64,000 nucleotides of DNA from Streptomyces sp. MMG1121 (GCF_001280015.1 NZ_LGDV01000001.1:372001-436000); one strand, 5' to 3'. Counted from the stretch's first letter, positions 23,790 through 34,702 are shown. Notes: generated from the sequence alone by a model not told the origin. A program made the numbers and translations.

Positions 23790-25004
23790 ATGAACGTCCG
23801 CAGCAGTGCCGCGGCTCTCGCCGCCGTAGGCGTGCTGGCCGCCGCCGCGCCCGCCACGGCCGCCGGCCCGTCCCCGTCGGCCTCCCCCAAGGCGAGCGTT
23901 CCGGCCGGCCTGTACGGCACGTCCGACCCGAAGTACGACGGCGTCTGGCGCCAGTCGCTGACGCTGATCGCGCAGCGCACGCTCGGCTACCGGCCGGCCG
24001 CGAAGGCCGTCGACTGGCTCGCCGGCCAGCAGTGCGCCGACGGCTCCTTCGCCGCCTTCCGCGCCACCCCGGCCCAGGCCTGTGACAGCAAGGCCACGGT
24101 GGACTCCAACAGCACGGCCGTCGCCGTACAGGCGCTGAAGGCGGTCGGCGGGCACGGCGCCGCGGTCGGCAAGGCGGTCGACTGGCTGAAGTCCGTGCAG
24201 AACAAGGACGGTGGCTGGAGCTACTACCCGGGCACGGCCAGCGACACCAACTCCACCTCCGTCGTCGTCGGCGCGCTGGCCGCGGCCGGCCTGGACCCGG
24301 CGTCCGTCCGCAAGTCCGGGAAGTCCCCCTACGACCTGCTGGCCGCCTGGTCCATCCCCTGCGACCAGGACGGCGGCGGCGCCCTCGCCTTCCAGCCGGA
24401 CAAGAAGGGCAAGCTGGCCGCCAACGCGGACGCGACGGCCGCCGGCGTACTGGGCGCGCTCGGCAAGGGGTTCGTCGTCGAGGCGGCCAAGGCGCCCGCG
24501 CAGGAGGCGTGCGCCAAGGCCGCTCGCCCCACTCCGGCGCAGGTCGCGGACAACGCGGGCGCGTATCTGGCGGCGGCCGTCGCCAAGACCGGGCATCTGC
24601 AGTCCGTGCTGCCGGGAGCCGGGAGCCAGCCGGACTTCGGCAACACGGCGGACACGGTCGTCGCGCTCGCCGCGGACGGCCGCACCGAGCAGGCGAAGAA
24701 GGCGTACGACTGGCTGGAGAAGAACGCCGACCAGTGGGCGGCGCAGAGCGGCCCCGCGGCGTACGCCCAGCTGATCCTCTCCGCGCACGCCGTCGGCGCG
24801 CAGCCCGGTGACTTCGGCGGGACCAGCCTGGTCCGCTCCCTCAACGCGCTGGGACCGGCGCCGAGCATGGACTCCGCCACGCAGCGGACCGAGAAGTCCG
24901 ACGACAGCTCGCACACGGGCGTCTGGTGGATCGTCGGGGTCGGTCTCGTCGCGGGCATCGGCATCGGCTTCCTGCTGAGCGGCCGGAAGAAGCGGCAGCC
25001 GTGA
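23790..25004 (+). CDS. Secreted, membrane-anchored α/α-toroid protein of the B12 locus
   Basis: The 404-residue protein has a signal peptide (residues 1-26), an α/α-toroid domain with repeats such as KAVDWLAGQQCADGSF, DWLKSVQNKDGGWSYYPGTA, SVVVGALAAAGLD and TVVALAADGRTEQAKKAYDW, a Ser/Thr/Asp-rich linker, and a C-terminal membrane helix (about 377-398) ending in GRKKRQP. It resembles prenyltransferase/squalene-cyclase repeats without cyclase acids. Eukaryotic cobalamin carriers share the α6/α6 barrel fold, so a B12-binding role is suggested by fold plus riboswitch control. AGGAG lies upstream of ATG 23790. Confidence 0.82.
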   Translation: MNVRSSAAALAAVGVLAAAAPATAAGPSPSASPKASVPAGLYGTSDPKYDGVWRQSLTLIAQRTLGYRPAAKAVDWLAGQQCADGSFAAFRATPAQACDSKATVDSNSTAVAVQALKAVGGHGAAVGKAVDWLKSVQNKDGGWSYYPGTASDTNSTSVVVGALAAAGLDPASVRKSGKSPYDLLAAWSIPCDQDGGGALAFQPDKKGKLAANADATAAGVLGALGKGFVVEAAKAPAQEACAKAARPTPAQVADNAGAYLAAAVAKTGHLQSVLPGAGSQPDFGNTADTVVALAADGRTEQAKKAYDWLEKNADQWAAQSGPAAYAQLILSAHAVGAQPGDFGGTSLVRSLNALGPAPSMDSATQRTEKSDDSSHTGVWWIVGVGLVAGIGIGFLLSGRKKRQP

Positions 25005-25663
25005 CCGCGGTCCGCCGCGCCACGAGCCTGCTGCTGGCCGCGTTCGTCCTGCTGGCCGGCGCGGTGGCCGGCGCGGCCCAGGCGCACGCCGCCGGGTACC
25101 GCTACTGGTCCTTCTGGGAGCGGACCGACGGCCGCTGGGACTACGCCACGCAGGGCCCCTCGATCGTCCGTCCCGACGACGGCACGGTCCAGGGCTTCCG
25201 GTTCGCGGTCAGCGCCGACTCGGCCGACGCGAGCCGGCCGCGCGGCACGGCGGACTTCGGCACCATCTGCTCGGCCACCCCGGCCAGGTCCGGGACGAAG
25301 CGGGTGGCGCTGGTCCTCGACTTCGGCACCCCGGCGGACGCCCCGTCCGGCGAGAGTCCGCCGGCCGGGCGCACGGCCTGCGCCCGCGTGGCCGACGACG
25401 CGACGACGGCGGACGCCCTGGCCGCCGTCGCCAAGCCGCTGCGCTACGACACCAACGCCCTGCTGTGCGCCATCGCCGGGTATCCGCACAAGGGGTGCGG
25501 TGAGCAGGTGGCCGCCGGCCAGAAGGGCGGCGGCGGCAAGGAGAAGAGCGGCGGCTCGGACAGCGGGCCCTCGCTGGGCCTGCCGATCGGCGCGGGTGCG
25601 GTGGCTCTGCTGGCGGGCGCGGCGGTGTGGCAGTCGCGACGGCGGCGCAATGCCTCCGGCTGA
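25001..25663 (+). CDS. SCO2322-family membrane-anchored surface protein
   Basis: The 220-residue protein starts at GTG 25001, overlapping the toroid stop in GTGA. A signal peptide ends near AQAHAAG. The extracellular part begins YRYWSFWERTDGRWDYATQG and contains paired Cys (ICSATP, ACARVADDATTADALAAVA, LLCAIAGYPHKGCG). A Gly/Lys linker leads to a single membrane helix and RRRR tail. This matches the SCO2322 family, found with ECF transporter genes. It may act with the toroid as a two-part cobalamin-capture device; inferred. Confidence 0.82.
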   Translation: MTAVRRATSLLLAAFVLLAGAVAGAAQAHAAGYRYWSFWERTDGRWDYATQGPSIVRPDDGTVQGFRFAVSADSADASRPRGTADFGTICSATPARSGTKRVALVLDFGTPADAPSGESPPAGRTACARVADDATTADALAAVAKPLRYDTNALLCAIAGYPHKGCGEQVAAGQKGGGGKEKSGGSDSGPSLGLPIGAGAVALLAGAAVWQSRRRRNASG

Positions 25664-26801
25664 CCCCGGGCCGTCCGTGGCCGGTCGCGCCCCGGCGGCG
25701 GTGGCCGCACACCAGACGTGGGCCCCCGCCCCTTCGAGGCGCCGGACCACCCTGCACCCCGGGGCCTGGTGGCTCTGGGCCCTCGGGCTCGGCACCGCGG
25801 CCACCCGCACCACCAATCCGCTCCTGCTCGCCCTCCTCATATCCGCGTCCGCCTACGTCGTCGCGACGCACCGCTCGCCCACCCCCACCGCCCGCTCCTA
25901 CACCGCCTTCGCCAGACTCGCCCTCGCCGTCCTCCTCATCCGCCTGCTGTTCGCGGTGGCGCTGGGCTCCCCCATCCCCGGCACCCACACCCTCCTGAAC
26001 CTCCCCGAGGTCCCGCTCCCCCACTGGGCGCAGGGCATCCGTCTGGGCGGCAGGGTCACCGCCGAGGCGCTGGTCTTCGCCGCGTACGACGGGCTGAAGC
26101 TCGCCACGCTGCTGATCTGCGTCGGCGCGGCGAACGCCCTCGCCAGTCCGGGCCGGCTGCTCAAGTCCCTGCCGGGCGCGCTGTACGAGACCGGCGTGGC
26201 CGTGGTCGTCGCCCTCACCTTCGCGCCGCACCTCGTCGCCGACGTCCAGCGGCTGCGCGCCGCGCGCCGGCTGCGGGGGCGTCCGGACCGGGGCCTGCGC
26301 GGGCTGCTCCAGGTCGGACTGCCGGTCCTGGAGGGCGCGTTGGAGCGTTCGGTCGCGCTCGCCGCCGCGATGGAGGCCCGGGGCTACGGCCGCAGCGCCG
26401 AGGTGCCCGCCCGGGTCCGCCGTACGACGGCTGCGCTCACCCTCGGCGGCCTGCTGGGCGTGTGCGCGGGGACGTACGGGCTGCTCACCGCGGAGGGCGG
26501 TACGTACGGGCTGCCGGTGCTGCTCGCCGGGGTGGCCGCCGCGCTCGCGGGGCTGAAGCTGGGCGGCCGGCGCTCACTGCGCACCCGGTACCGCCCGGAC
26601 CCGTGGGACGCGCGGGCCTGGCTGGTGGCCGGTTCCGGCGCGGCCGTCGCCGCGCTGCTGACGCTCGGCGCCGCCCGCGATCCCGAGGCCCTGCACCCCG
26701 GTGTCGTCCCCCTCGTCGCGCCCACGCTCCCGCTCTGGCCGGCCGCGGCCGTGCTGCTCGCCCTCCTGCCCGCCTTCATCGTCCCCAGGGAGCACGCGTG
26801 A
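25650..26801 (+). CDS. ECF transporter T component (CbiQ/EcfT family)
   Basis: The 383-residue membrane protein overlaps the previous gene by 14 bases. Hydrophobic segments include WWLWALGLGTAATRTTNPLL, LALAVLLIRLLFAVALG and TGVAVVVALTFAPHLV. The two coupling-helix Arg motifs appear as RAARRLRGRPDR and AAMEARGYGRS. It couples ATPase movement to the S component. The N-terminal 30 residues are a disordered Pro/Ala extension. Confidence 0.9.
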   Translation: MPPADPGPSVAGRAPAAVAAHQTWAPAPSRRRTTLHPGAWWLWALGLGTAATRTTNPLLLALLISASAYVVATHRSPTPTARSYTAFARLALAVLLIRLLFAVALGSPIPGTHTLLNLPEVPLPHWAQGIRLGGRVTAEALVFAAYDGLKLATLLICVGAANALASPGRLLKSLPGALYETGVAVVVALTFAPHLVADVQRLRAARRLRGRPDRGLRGLLQVGLPVLEGALERSVALAAAMEARGYGRSAEVPARVRRTTAALTLGGLLGVCAGTYGLLTAEGGTYGLPVLLAGVAAALAGLKLGGRRSLRTRYRPDPWDARAWLVAGSGAAVAALLTLGAARDPEALHPGVVPLVAPTLPLWPAAAVLLALLPAFIVPREHA

Positions 26802-28480
26802 TCCGCTTCGAGGAGGTCAGCGTGACGTACGACGGCGCGGCCCAACCCACTGTCCGGGGCGTCGACTTCGAAGTGCCGGAAGGTGAACTGACGCTGCTCG
26901 TCGGCCCGTCCGGGGTCGGCAAGTCGACCGTGCTCGGCGCCGTGAGCGGGCTGGTGCCGCACTTCACCGGCGGCACGCTGCGCGGACGCGTCACCGTCGC
27001 CGGCCGCGACACCCGGACCCACAAGCCGCGCGAACTCGCCGACGTGGTCGGCACGGTGGGCCAGGACCCGCTCGCCCACTTCGTCACCGACGTCGTGGAG
27101 GACGAACTCGCCTACGGCATGGAGTCGTTGGGGCTCGCCCCGGAGGTGATGCGGCGCCGCGTGGAGGAGACCCTGGACCTGCTCGGCCTCGCGGGACTGC
27201 GGGACCGCCCCATCGCCACCCTCTCCGGCGGCCAGCGCCAGCGCGTCGCGATCGGCTCGGTCCTCACCCCGCACCCCCAGGTGCTGGTCCTGGACGAACC
27301 GACCTCGGCGCTGGACCCGGCCGCGGCGGAGGAGGTGCTGGCGGTGCTCCAGCGCCTGGTGCACGATCTCGGCACGACGATCCTGCTGGCCGAGCACCGG
27401 CTGGAGCGCGTGATCCAGTACGCCGACCGCGTCGTCCTCCTCCCTTCCCCCGGTGCCGCGCCGGTCGTCGGCTCCCCGGCCGAGGTGATGGCGGTGTCCC
27501 CCGTCTATCCCCCGGTGGTGGGCCTGGGCCGTCTGGCCGACTGGTCCCCCCTCCCGCTGACCGTCCGGGACGCCCGCCGCCGCGCCGGTGACCTGCGAGA
27601 ACGCCTGGCCGGCTCGGCGGCGGCGGACGCGGGGGCGGCACCCGCCCCCGAGGGGACCCCCCCCGCCCCCGCCGCACCCCGGCGTCTCTTCCGGCGCCGC
27701 CCCTCCCCGCTCCCGGAGACCGCGCAGCCGCACATCGCCGAGGTCCGCTCCCTCTCCGTCCGCCGCGACCGCATCGACGCGCTGCGCCAGGTGGACCTGA
27801 CCGTCGCCCCCGGCGAGACGATCGCCCTCATGGGCCGCAACGGCGCCGGCAAGTCCACCCTGCTCGGTTCGCTGGTCGGACTGGTGGCCCCCGGTGCCGG
27901 AAGTGTCCGCGTCGGCGGAGCCGTACCCCACCGCACCGCGCCCCCCGCCCTCGTACGCCGCGTCGGCCTGGTCCCCCAGGAGCCGCGTGACCTGCTGTAC
28001 GCCGACACGGTCGCCGACGAGTGCGCGGCGGCCGACCGGGACGCCCGCGCCGAGCCGGGGACGTGCCGGGCGCTGGTGTCCGAACTGCTGCCGGGGATCA
28101 CGGACGACACGCATCCGCGCGATCTGTCCGAGGGGCAGTGTCTGGCGCTCGCCCTGGCCGTCGTCCTGACCGCCCGGCCGCCCCTGCTGCTGCTCGACGA
28201 GCCGACGCGCGGCCTGGACTACGCGGCCAAGGCCCGCCTGGTGACCGTGCTGCGCGGCCTCGCCGCCGAGGGGCACGCGATCGTGCTGGCCACGCATGAC
28301 GTGGAGCTGGCGGCCGAGATCGCGCACCGGGTGGTGCTGCTCGCCGAGGGCGAGGTGATCGCCGACGGACCGACGGCGCACATCGTCGTCTCCTCGCCGT
28401 CCTTCGCACCCCAGGTGACGAAGATCCTCGCCCCGCAGCAGTGGCTGACGGTGGCCGAGGTGCGGGAGGCACTGGGATGA
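26798..28480 (+). CDS. ECF transporter ATPase, two ABC domains fused
   Basis: The 560-residue protein carries two nucleotide-binding domains. Domain 1 has Walker A GPSGVGKST, signature LSGGQRQR and Walker B VLVLDEPTSALDP. Domain 2 has Walker A GRNGAGKST, signature LSEGQCLAL and Walker B LLLLDEPTRGLDY. They are joined by a Pro/Ala/Arg-rich linker at about 265-325. It is thus a one-chain EcfA/EcfA'. GTG 26798 overlaps the T-component stop in GTGA. Confidence 0.93.
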   Translation: MIRFEEVSVTYDGAAQPTVRGVDFEVPEGELTLLVGPSGVGKSTVLGAVSGLVPHFTGGTLRGRVTVAGRDTRTHKPRELADVVGTVGQDPLAHFVTDVVEDELAYGMESLGLAPEVMRRRVEETLDLLGLAGLRDRPIATLSGGQRQRVAIGSVLTPHPQVLVLDEPTSALDPAAAEEVLAVLQRLVHDLGTTILLAEHRLERVIQYADRVVLLPSPGAAPVVGSPAEVMAVSPVYPPVVGLGRLADWSPLPLTVRDARRRAGDLRERLAGSAAADAGAAPAPEGTPPAPAAPRRLFRRRPSPLPETAQPHIAEVRSLSVRRDRIDALRQVDLTVAPGETIALMGRNGAGKSTLLGSLVGLVAPGAGSVRVGGAVPHRTAPPALVRRVGLVPQEPRDLLYADTVADECAAADRDARAEPGTCRALVSELLPGITDDTHPRDLSEGQCLALALAVVLTARPPLLLLDEPTRGLDYAAKARLVTVLRGLAAEGHAIVLATHDVELAAEIAHRVVLLAEGEVIADGPTAHIVVSSPSFAPQVTKILAPQQWLTVAEVREALG

Positions 28481-29376
28481 CGCCCGCCACCGGTACATCC
28501 CCGACACCCCGGCCGCACGCCGTCCGGCTGCGCCCCCGCTCGCTCGCCGCGCTGGCGCTGGTCAGCGCCGTCGGCGTGGTCGGCTTCGGCTGGCCCTTCC
28601 TCGCTCCGCCCGCCTCACAGCTGAGCGCCCACGCCCAGGACGCGCCCTGGCTCTTCGCGGGCCTGCTGGTGCTGCTGGTCGCGGTCGTGGCGGCGACGAT
28701 CTCCGAGTCGGACCTCGGGCCGAAGGCCGTGGCCATGCTGGGCGTGCTGGCCGCGACCGGGGCCGCGCTGCGGCCGATCGGGGCGGGAACGGCCGGGATC
28801 GAGCCGATGTTCTTCCTGATGGTGCTCAGCGGCCGGGTACTGGGCCCCGGCTTCGGCTTCACCCTGGGCTCGGTGACGATGTTCGCGTCCGCCCTGCTCA
28901 CGGGCGGGGTCGGGCCGTGGCTGCCGTTCCAGATGCTGTCGATGGGCTGGTTCACGATGGGCGCCGGGCTGCTGCCGGGCCCGGTCCGGCTGCGCGGCCG
29001 TGCCGAACTGCTGCTGCTGGCGGTCTACGGCTTCCTCGCCGCCCTCGCCTACGGCACGGTCATGAACCTGGCCGGCTGGCCCTTCCTGTCCGCCGCCGCC
29101 TCGAACATCTCCTTCGACGCCCATGCCTCCGTCCCCGCCAACCTGGCCCGTTTCCTCGCGTACTGCCTGGCCACCTCGCTGGGCTGGGACCTGGGCCGGG
29201 CGCTCTGCACGACGGTGCTGACCCTGGCCCTCGGCCCGGCCGTGCTGCGCGCGCTGCGCCGGGCCACCCGGCGGGCCGCGTTCGAGACCGCGGTCACATT
29301 CGGCGCCCAGGAACACTCACACGACGGACACGGCGCCTCACACAGCGGCACGACAGCGGTGAAGCACCCCACATGA
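28477..29376 (+). CDS. ECF transporter substrate-binding (S) component, probable cobalamin type
   Basis: The 299-residue membrane protein overlaps the ATPase stop in ATGA and has seven to eight hydrophobic segments (LAALALVSAVGVVGFGWPFL, WLFAGLLVLLVAVVAATI, MFFLMVLSGRVLGPGFGF and others). The cobalt-type N-terminal MHxxDG sequence of CbiM is absent, which with the riboswitch favours cobalamin (CbrT-like). The C-terminal tail EHSHDGHGASHSGTTAVKH is His-rich and may bind metal. Confidence 0.85.
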   Translation: MTPATGTSPTPRPHAVRLRPRSLAALALVSAVGVVGFGWPFLAPPASQLSAHAQDAPWLFAGLLVLLVAVVAATISESDLGPKAVAMLGVLAATGAALRPIGAGTAGIEPMFFLMVLSGRVLGPGFGFTLGSVTMFASALLTGGVGPWLPFQMLSMGWFTMGAGLLPGPVRLRGRAELLLLAVYGFLAALAYGTVMNLAGWPFLSAAASNISFDAHASVPANLARFLAYCLATSLGWDLGRALCTTVLTLALGPAVLRALRRATRRAAFETAVTFGAQEHSHDGHGASHSGTTAVKHPT

Positions 29377-29667
29377 CCCAGATCACCTACGATCCGGGCC
29401 AGTAGTGCTAAATGTCCGATACGTCCCCTCGGGCACCCCCACTGACCTGCGCATGGAGACCCGCACCACAGAGGCACCTTTCCTCATCGATCCGGCCACA
29501 ACTAGTAAAAGGGGTCATTGCGGCCAGCCCTCGAGCCTGTTTCTCTGGAGCACGTCGCCAGGCGCCTCGAGCCCACCCGGGCCGCGGCGCCGACGTATGG
29601 GACCAGGCACGAACAAGTGGTCCACGACATGCGGGCGATCCCCTGTCCCCGACGCAAGAGGTGCTCC
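29377..29667. other. Long leader before the SLT-domain gene
   Basis: This 291-base stretch has no supported gene. It includes an AT-richer patch with CTAGTAAAAGG near 29505 and facing copies of CTCGAG at about 29531 and 29566. I looked for the conserved elements of a ydaO/c-di-AMP riboswitch, common before actinomycete cell-wall hydrolases, and could not identify them. Confidence 0.4.
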
Positions 29668-30084
29668 GTGTCCGTCTCCTTCATCCGCCGCATCGCTTCC
29701 CCGAAGAAGGCCCTCACGACCGCCGCCGTGGCCGCCGCCACCGCCGGTCTGGCTCTGACCGCGGCGCCCGCCCAGGCCGCGACCCCTGCCTCGGCCTCCT
29801 CCGCCCAGGCGATCGCGCACAAGATGATTCCGGACGCCGCGCAGTTCAACGCGTTCAGCAAGATCGTCTCGCACGAGAGCGGCTGGAACCCCTCCGCCAC
29901 CAACGGCTCCTCCGGCGCCTACGGCCTGGTCCAGGCCCTGCCCGGCTCGAAGATGGCCTCCGCCGGTGCCGACTGGAAGACCAACCCGGCCACCCAGATC
30001 AAGTGGGGCCTGGACTACATGAACTCCCGCTACGGCAGCCCGGTCAAGGCCTGGAGCTTCTGGCAGGCGAACGGCTGGTACTGA
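29668..30084 (+). CDS. Secreted SLT-domain (lysozyme-like) transglycosylase
   Basis: The 138-residue protein starts at GTG 29668 (MSVSFIRRIASPKK) with GAGGTG upstream. A signal peptide ends at AAPAQA (residue 36). The mature lysozyme-like domain has IVSHESGWNPSATN with catalytic Glu70, SGAYGLVQALPGSKMA and C-terminal SPVKAWSFWQANGWY. It probably cleaves peptidoglycan glycan strands during growth. It is close to the minimum size for this family. Confidence 0.9.
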   Translation: MSVSFIRRIASPKKALTTAAVAAATAGLALTAAPAQAATPASASSAQAIAHKMIPDAAQFNAFSKIVSHESGWNPSATNGSSGAYGLVQALPGSKMASAGADWKTNPATQIKWGLDYMNSRYGSPVKAWSFWQANGWY

Positions 30085-30137
30085 GCCGACCCTCCGTCGA
30101 GGCTCCCGCCGCCGAGCCGGCGCGCGATCCGAGCAAC

Positions 30138-30168
30138 CGCACCCTCGCCCCTGCCGGGCGAGGGTGCG
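30138..30168. terminator. Hairpin terminator, 13-bp perfect stem
   Basis: CGCACCCTCGCCC and GGGCGAGGGTGCG flank a 5-base loop, 54 bases after the SLT gene. Confidence 0.75.
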
Positions 30169-30291
30169 CGCGTATGTCCGGGCATCGCCGATCCCCGCCG
30201 GGACGCCGCAGACGCACGAATTCATCGTGTCGTGTCGTATGCCCGTGGTGGAGTGGTCACCACCCTGCCCGTCCGGCCGCCCGGAGGAAGC

Positions 30292-30987
30292 ATGACGACG
30301 GCACCGACAGCGCCGCTGCCCGCACCGGACCCGGAGCTGCACGGGCTGCGGCTCGTGGTCGTGCTCCTGGTCCTGACGGTGGTCAGCGGGCTGATCGACG
30401 CCGTCAGCTATCTGGGCCTGGGCCGGGTCTTCACGGCCAACATGACCGGCAACGTGGTCGTCCTCGGCTTCGCGGCGGCCGGTGCGCCCGACTTCTCGGT
30501 CCCGCACACGGCCACCTCGCTGGGCTGCTTCCTGCTGGGCGCGGTGACCGGCGGCCGGCTCACGGCCCGCGTCGGCAAGGGCTCGCGCCGCCGCCGGACC
30601 CGCCTCACCCTCACGGCGGAGGCGGTCCTGGTGGCCATGTCGGCGGCGGTCGCCTTCGCCTGGCCGCACGCCACCGGCAAGGTCTACGCCCTGATCGCCC
30701 TCACCGCGTTCGCGATGGGCCTGCGCAACGCCACGGTCCGCAAACTGGGCATCCCCGATCTGACGACCACCGTGCTGACGATGACCCTGACCGGCCTGGC
30801 CTCCGAGTCCCGGCTCGGCGACGCCACCGGCCACCGCTCACCGCGCCGCACGGCAGCGGTGATCGCCATGCTCGCCGGCGCCTGCCTGGGCGCGTGGCTC
30901 GTCCTCCACCACGGCCTCGGCATCCCCCTGCTGATCGCGGCGGCGGCATCGGCCGTACTGGCAGCGGTGGCGTCCGGCCGGGAGTGA
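30292..30987 (+). CDS. DUF1275 (YoaK-family) membrane protein
   Basis: The 231-residue protein starts at ATG 30292 with GGAGG upstream. Six hydrophobic segments and the family motifs VVSGLIDAVSYLGLGRVFTA, NMTGNVVVLGFA and GLRNATVRKLGIPDLTTTVL are present. It is an integral membrane protein of unknown function. It converges on the CYP125 gene. Confidence 0.88.
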   Translation: MTTAPTAPLPAPDPELHGLRLVVVLLVLTVVSGLIDAVSYLGLGRVFTANMTGNVVVLGFAAAGAPDFSVPHTATSLGCFLLGAVTGGRLTARVGKGSRRRRTRLTLTAEAVLVAMSAAVAFAWPHATGKVYALIALTAFAMGLRNATVRKLGIPDLTTTVLTMTLTGLASESRLGDATGHRSPRRTAAVIAMLAGACLGAWLVLHHGLGIPLLIAAAASAVLAAVASGRE

Positions 30988-31025
30988 GGACGGCCACGGA
31001 CGCCGACCGTGGGTGATGCCTCTTC

Positions 31026-32261
31026 TCAGCCGGAGGCGACCCGGAGTTCCTTGACGCCGTTGATCCAGGCCGAGCGCAGCCGCCGGGGCTCCTCCGTCAG
31101 CCGCAGGCCGGGCATGGCCTCGGCGAGGGCGTTGAAGATCAGGTCGATCTCCAGGATCGCGAGGGACTTGCCGAGGCAGAAGTGGGGGCCGCCACCACCG
31201 AACCCGAGGTGGGGGTTGGGGTCGCGGGTGATGTCGAAGGCGTCCGGGTCGGCGAAGACCTCCGGGTCGTGGTTGGCGGAGGCGTAGAACAGCCCGACCC
31301 GGTCCCCCTTCTTGATCCGTACGCCGCCCATCTCGGTGTCCTGGGTGGCCGTGCGCTGGAAGGCGTTGACCGGGGTCGCCCACCGCACGATCTCCTCGGC
31401 GGTCGTCGCCGGCCGCTCCCGCTTGAAGAGGTCCCACTGCCCGGGATGGGTGAGGAAGGCGTGCATCCCGTGCGTGATGGCGTTACGGGTGGTCTCGTTC
31501 CCGGCCACGGCGAGCATCAGCACGAAGAAGCCGAACTCGTCGGAGTTCAGGTTGCCCTCGTCCTCCGCCGCCACCAGGGTCGTCACGATGTCGTGCGCCG
31601 GGCACTGCTTGCGCTCGGCGGCCATGTTCATCGCGTAGGCGATGATCTCGACGGCCGACTGGGCGCCGACCTCCTCCGTGATGGCGTACTCGGGGTCGTC
31701 GTAGGCGATCATCTTGTTGGACCAGTCGAAGATCTTGGACCGGTCCTCCTGGGGGACGCCGATCAGCTCGGCGATGGCCTGCAGCGGCAGTTCGCAGGCG
31801 ACCTCGGTGACGAAGTCGAAGGATCCGGAGCGGTCACGGGCGGCGGTGACGATCGCCTCGGCACGCGCCCGGAGCCGCTCCTCCAGGGCACGGATGGAAC
31901 GTGGCGTGAAGCCCCGCTGCACGATCTGCCGGACCCGCGTATGTTCCGGAGGATCCATGTTGAGCAGGATGAGGCGCTGTGCGTCGATCGCGTCGCGCTG
32001 GATGTGCTCGTTGAAGCGGATGATCGCGGTGTTGAGGGTGGAGGAGAAGAGTTCGGGGTGCGTGGAGACGTACTTGACGTCCGCGTGCCGGGTCACGGCC
32101 CAGTAGCCGGTGTCGGCGAAGCCCGCGACGCCGTGCGGCTGCGGGATCCAGCGGACCGGTTCGGCACGGCGCAGCTCGGCGAACTCCGGGAGGGGCACGC
32201 GGTGGTGGAGCAGGTCGGGGTCGGTGAAGTCGAACCCGTCGGGCAGCGCTGGACAGGGCAT
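31026..32261 (-). CDS. cyp125: Cytochrome P450, CYP125-type steroid C26/C27 monooxygenase
   Basis: The 411-residue P450 begins MPCPALPDGFDFTDPDLLHH and has the CYP125-like RLILLNMDPPEHTRVRQIVQ. The I-helix AVAGNETTRNAI, K-helix ExxR in EEIVRW and heme-binding FGGGGPHFCLGKSLA (Cys362) are all present. CYP125 oxidises the terminal methyl of cholesterol-type side chains. ATG 32261 has GGGAG six bases upstream. It is divergent from a FadA5-like thiolase, as in mycobacteria, with two operator types between them. Confidence 0.88.
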   Translation of the reverse strand: MPCPALPDGFDFTDPDLLHHRVPLPEFAELRRAEPVRWIPQPHGVAGFADTGYWAVTRHADVKYVSTHPELFSSTLNTAIIRFNEHIQRDAIDAQRLILLNMDPPEHTRVRQIVQRGFTPRSIRALEERLRARAEAIVTAARDRSGSFDFVTEVACELPLQAIAELIGVPQEDRSKIFDWSNKMIAYDDPEYAITEEVGAQSAVEIIAYAMNMAAERKQCPAHDIVTTLVAAEDEGNLNSDEFGFFVLMLAVAGNETTRNAITHGMHAFLTHPGQWDLFKRERPATTAEEIVRWATPVNAFQRTATQDTEMGGVRIKKGDRVGLFYASANHDPEVFADPDAFDITRDPNPHLGFGGGGPHFCLGKSLAILEIDLIFNALAEAMPGLRLTEEPRRLRSAWINGVKELRVASG

Positions 32262-32278
32262 CGGTGACTCCCAGCCAT

Positions 32279-33802
<1,524 letters not shown>

Positions 33803-33822
<20 letters not shown>

Positions 33823-34630
33823 AGCGGTCCTCCATCACGCGCCGGATCAACTCCGCCGAGTCCTTGAGGGAGAGTGCGGAGGCTTGCAGGTGATCGCAAC
33901 GGAGCGAGCACTCATTGACCGTTTCCGGGTTCGCCGTGGGATGCCCACTTCGGAAGCTCTCGGTGTAGAGGATGGTCAGATCATCACCGAACCGGTAGAG
34001 GTCGAACGAGCCGGTCAGCCCCGCGTGCGCTCCGGCAGAAAGGGGCAGCACCTGAATATTGAGCCGGGGGTTGTCCTCAAAACTCAACAAGTGAGCCAGT
34101 TGACCTCGCATAGTCTCCCGACCTCCGATCTCCAAGTACAGGGCAGCCTCGCTGAGGACCGCCCAGAAGACCGGCGGTACCTTCTTCTCGAAGACGTTCT
34201 GGCGCGCCAGCCGGACGGCCGTGCGGTCGTCGAGTTCATCTCGGTCCACCGCTCCGAGCACCGCACGGGCGTAAGCCGGAGTCTGGAGCAGACCGAGGAT
34301 CATGTGCGTCTGGAAGGAACAGATCTCCGCCGCCCGCACCTCCAACTCCGCCACCTGCTGGAACCACGCCGGAAGCTGGCTTCGCATCACCAGCGGATGG
34401 AGCCGCGTCAGTAACCCGCCCGTGCACAGCGCCGCGTCCGCCCGCTGGCTGAAGTCCAGCGTCGGCAGCTTTCTGGCCGTCTCCACCTGGCCGACCATCG
34501 ACCCCGTGTAGTTGATGACGTCCCCGAACTGCCGCTGAGTCAGCCCCGCCGCTTCCCGGTACCGGCGCAGCTCGAAGCCGTAGTAGTCGAGCGGTGAGGC
34601 GCTGGGGTCGAGGGCGTTGATGTTCACCAT
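33803..34630 (-). CDS. XRE regulator with DUF5753 domain
   Basis: The 275-residue protein has an N-terminal helix-turn-helix (about residues 18-72: ELRRYREAAGLTQRQFGDVI, MVGQVETARKLP) and a C-terminal DUF5753 domain (AWFQQVAELEVRAAEI, FQTHMILGLLQTPAYARAVL). Codon 73 is TTA (34414-34412), so its translation probably depends on the bldA tRNA. It is followed by an overlapping DUF397 gene and faces a damaged ATP-binding gene, the standard three-part regulatory module of Streptomyces. Confidence 0.9.
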
Positions 34631-34702
34631 GCCAAGTCCCCTCCCGGACCTGTTGTGTTCGTCCGGTTGCCCAGCGTAGTGACACCAGGTCAGCCTCGCC
34701 CT

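Noticed and set aside
29377..29667. A ydaO (c-di-AMP) riboswitch before the SLT gene.
   Set aside because: These leaders are common before actinomycete wall hydrolases, but the conserved elements could not be found.
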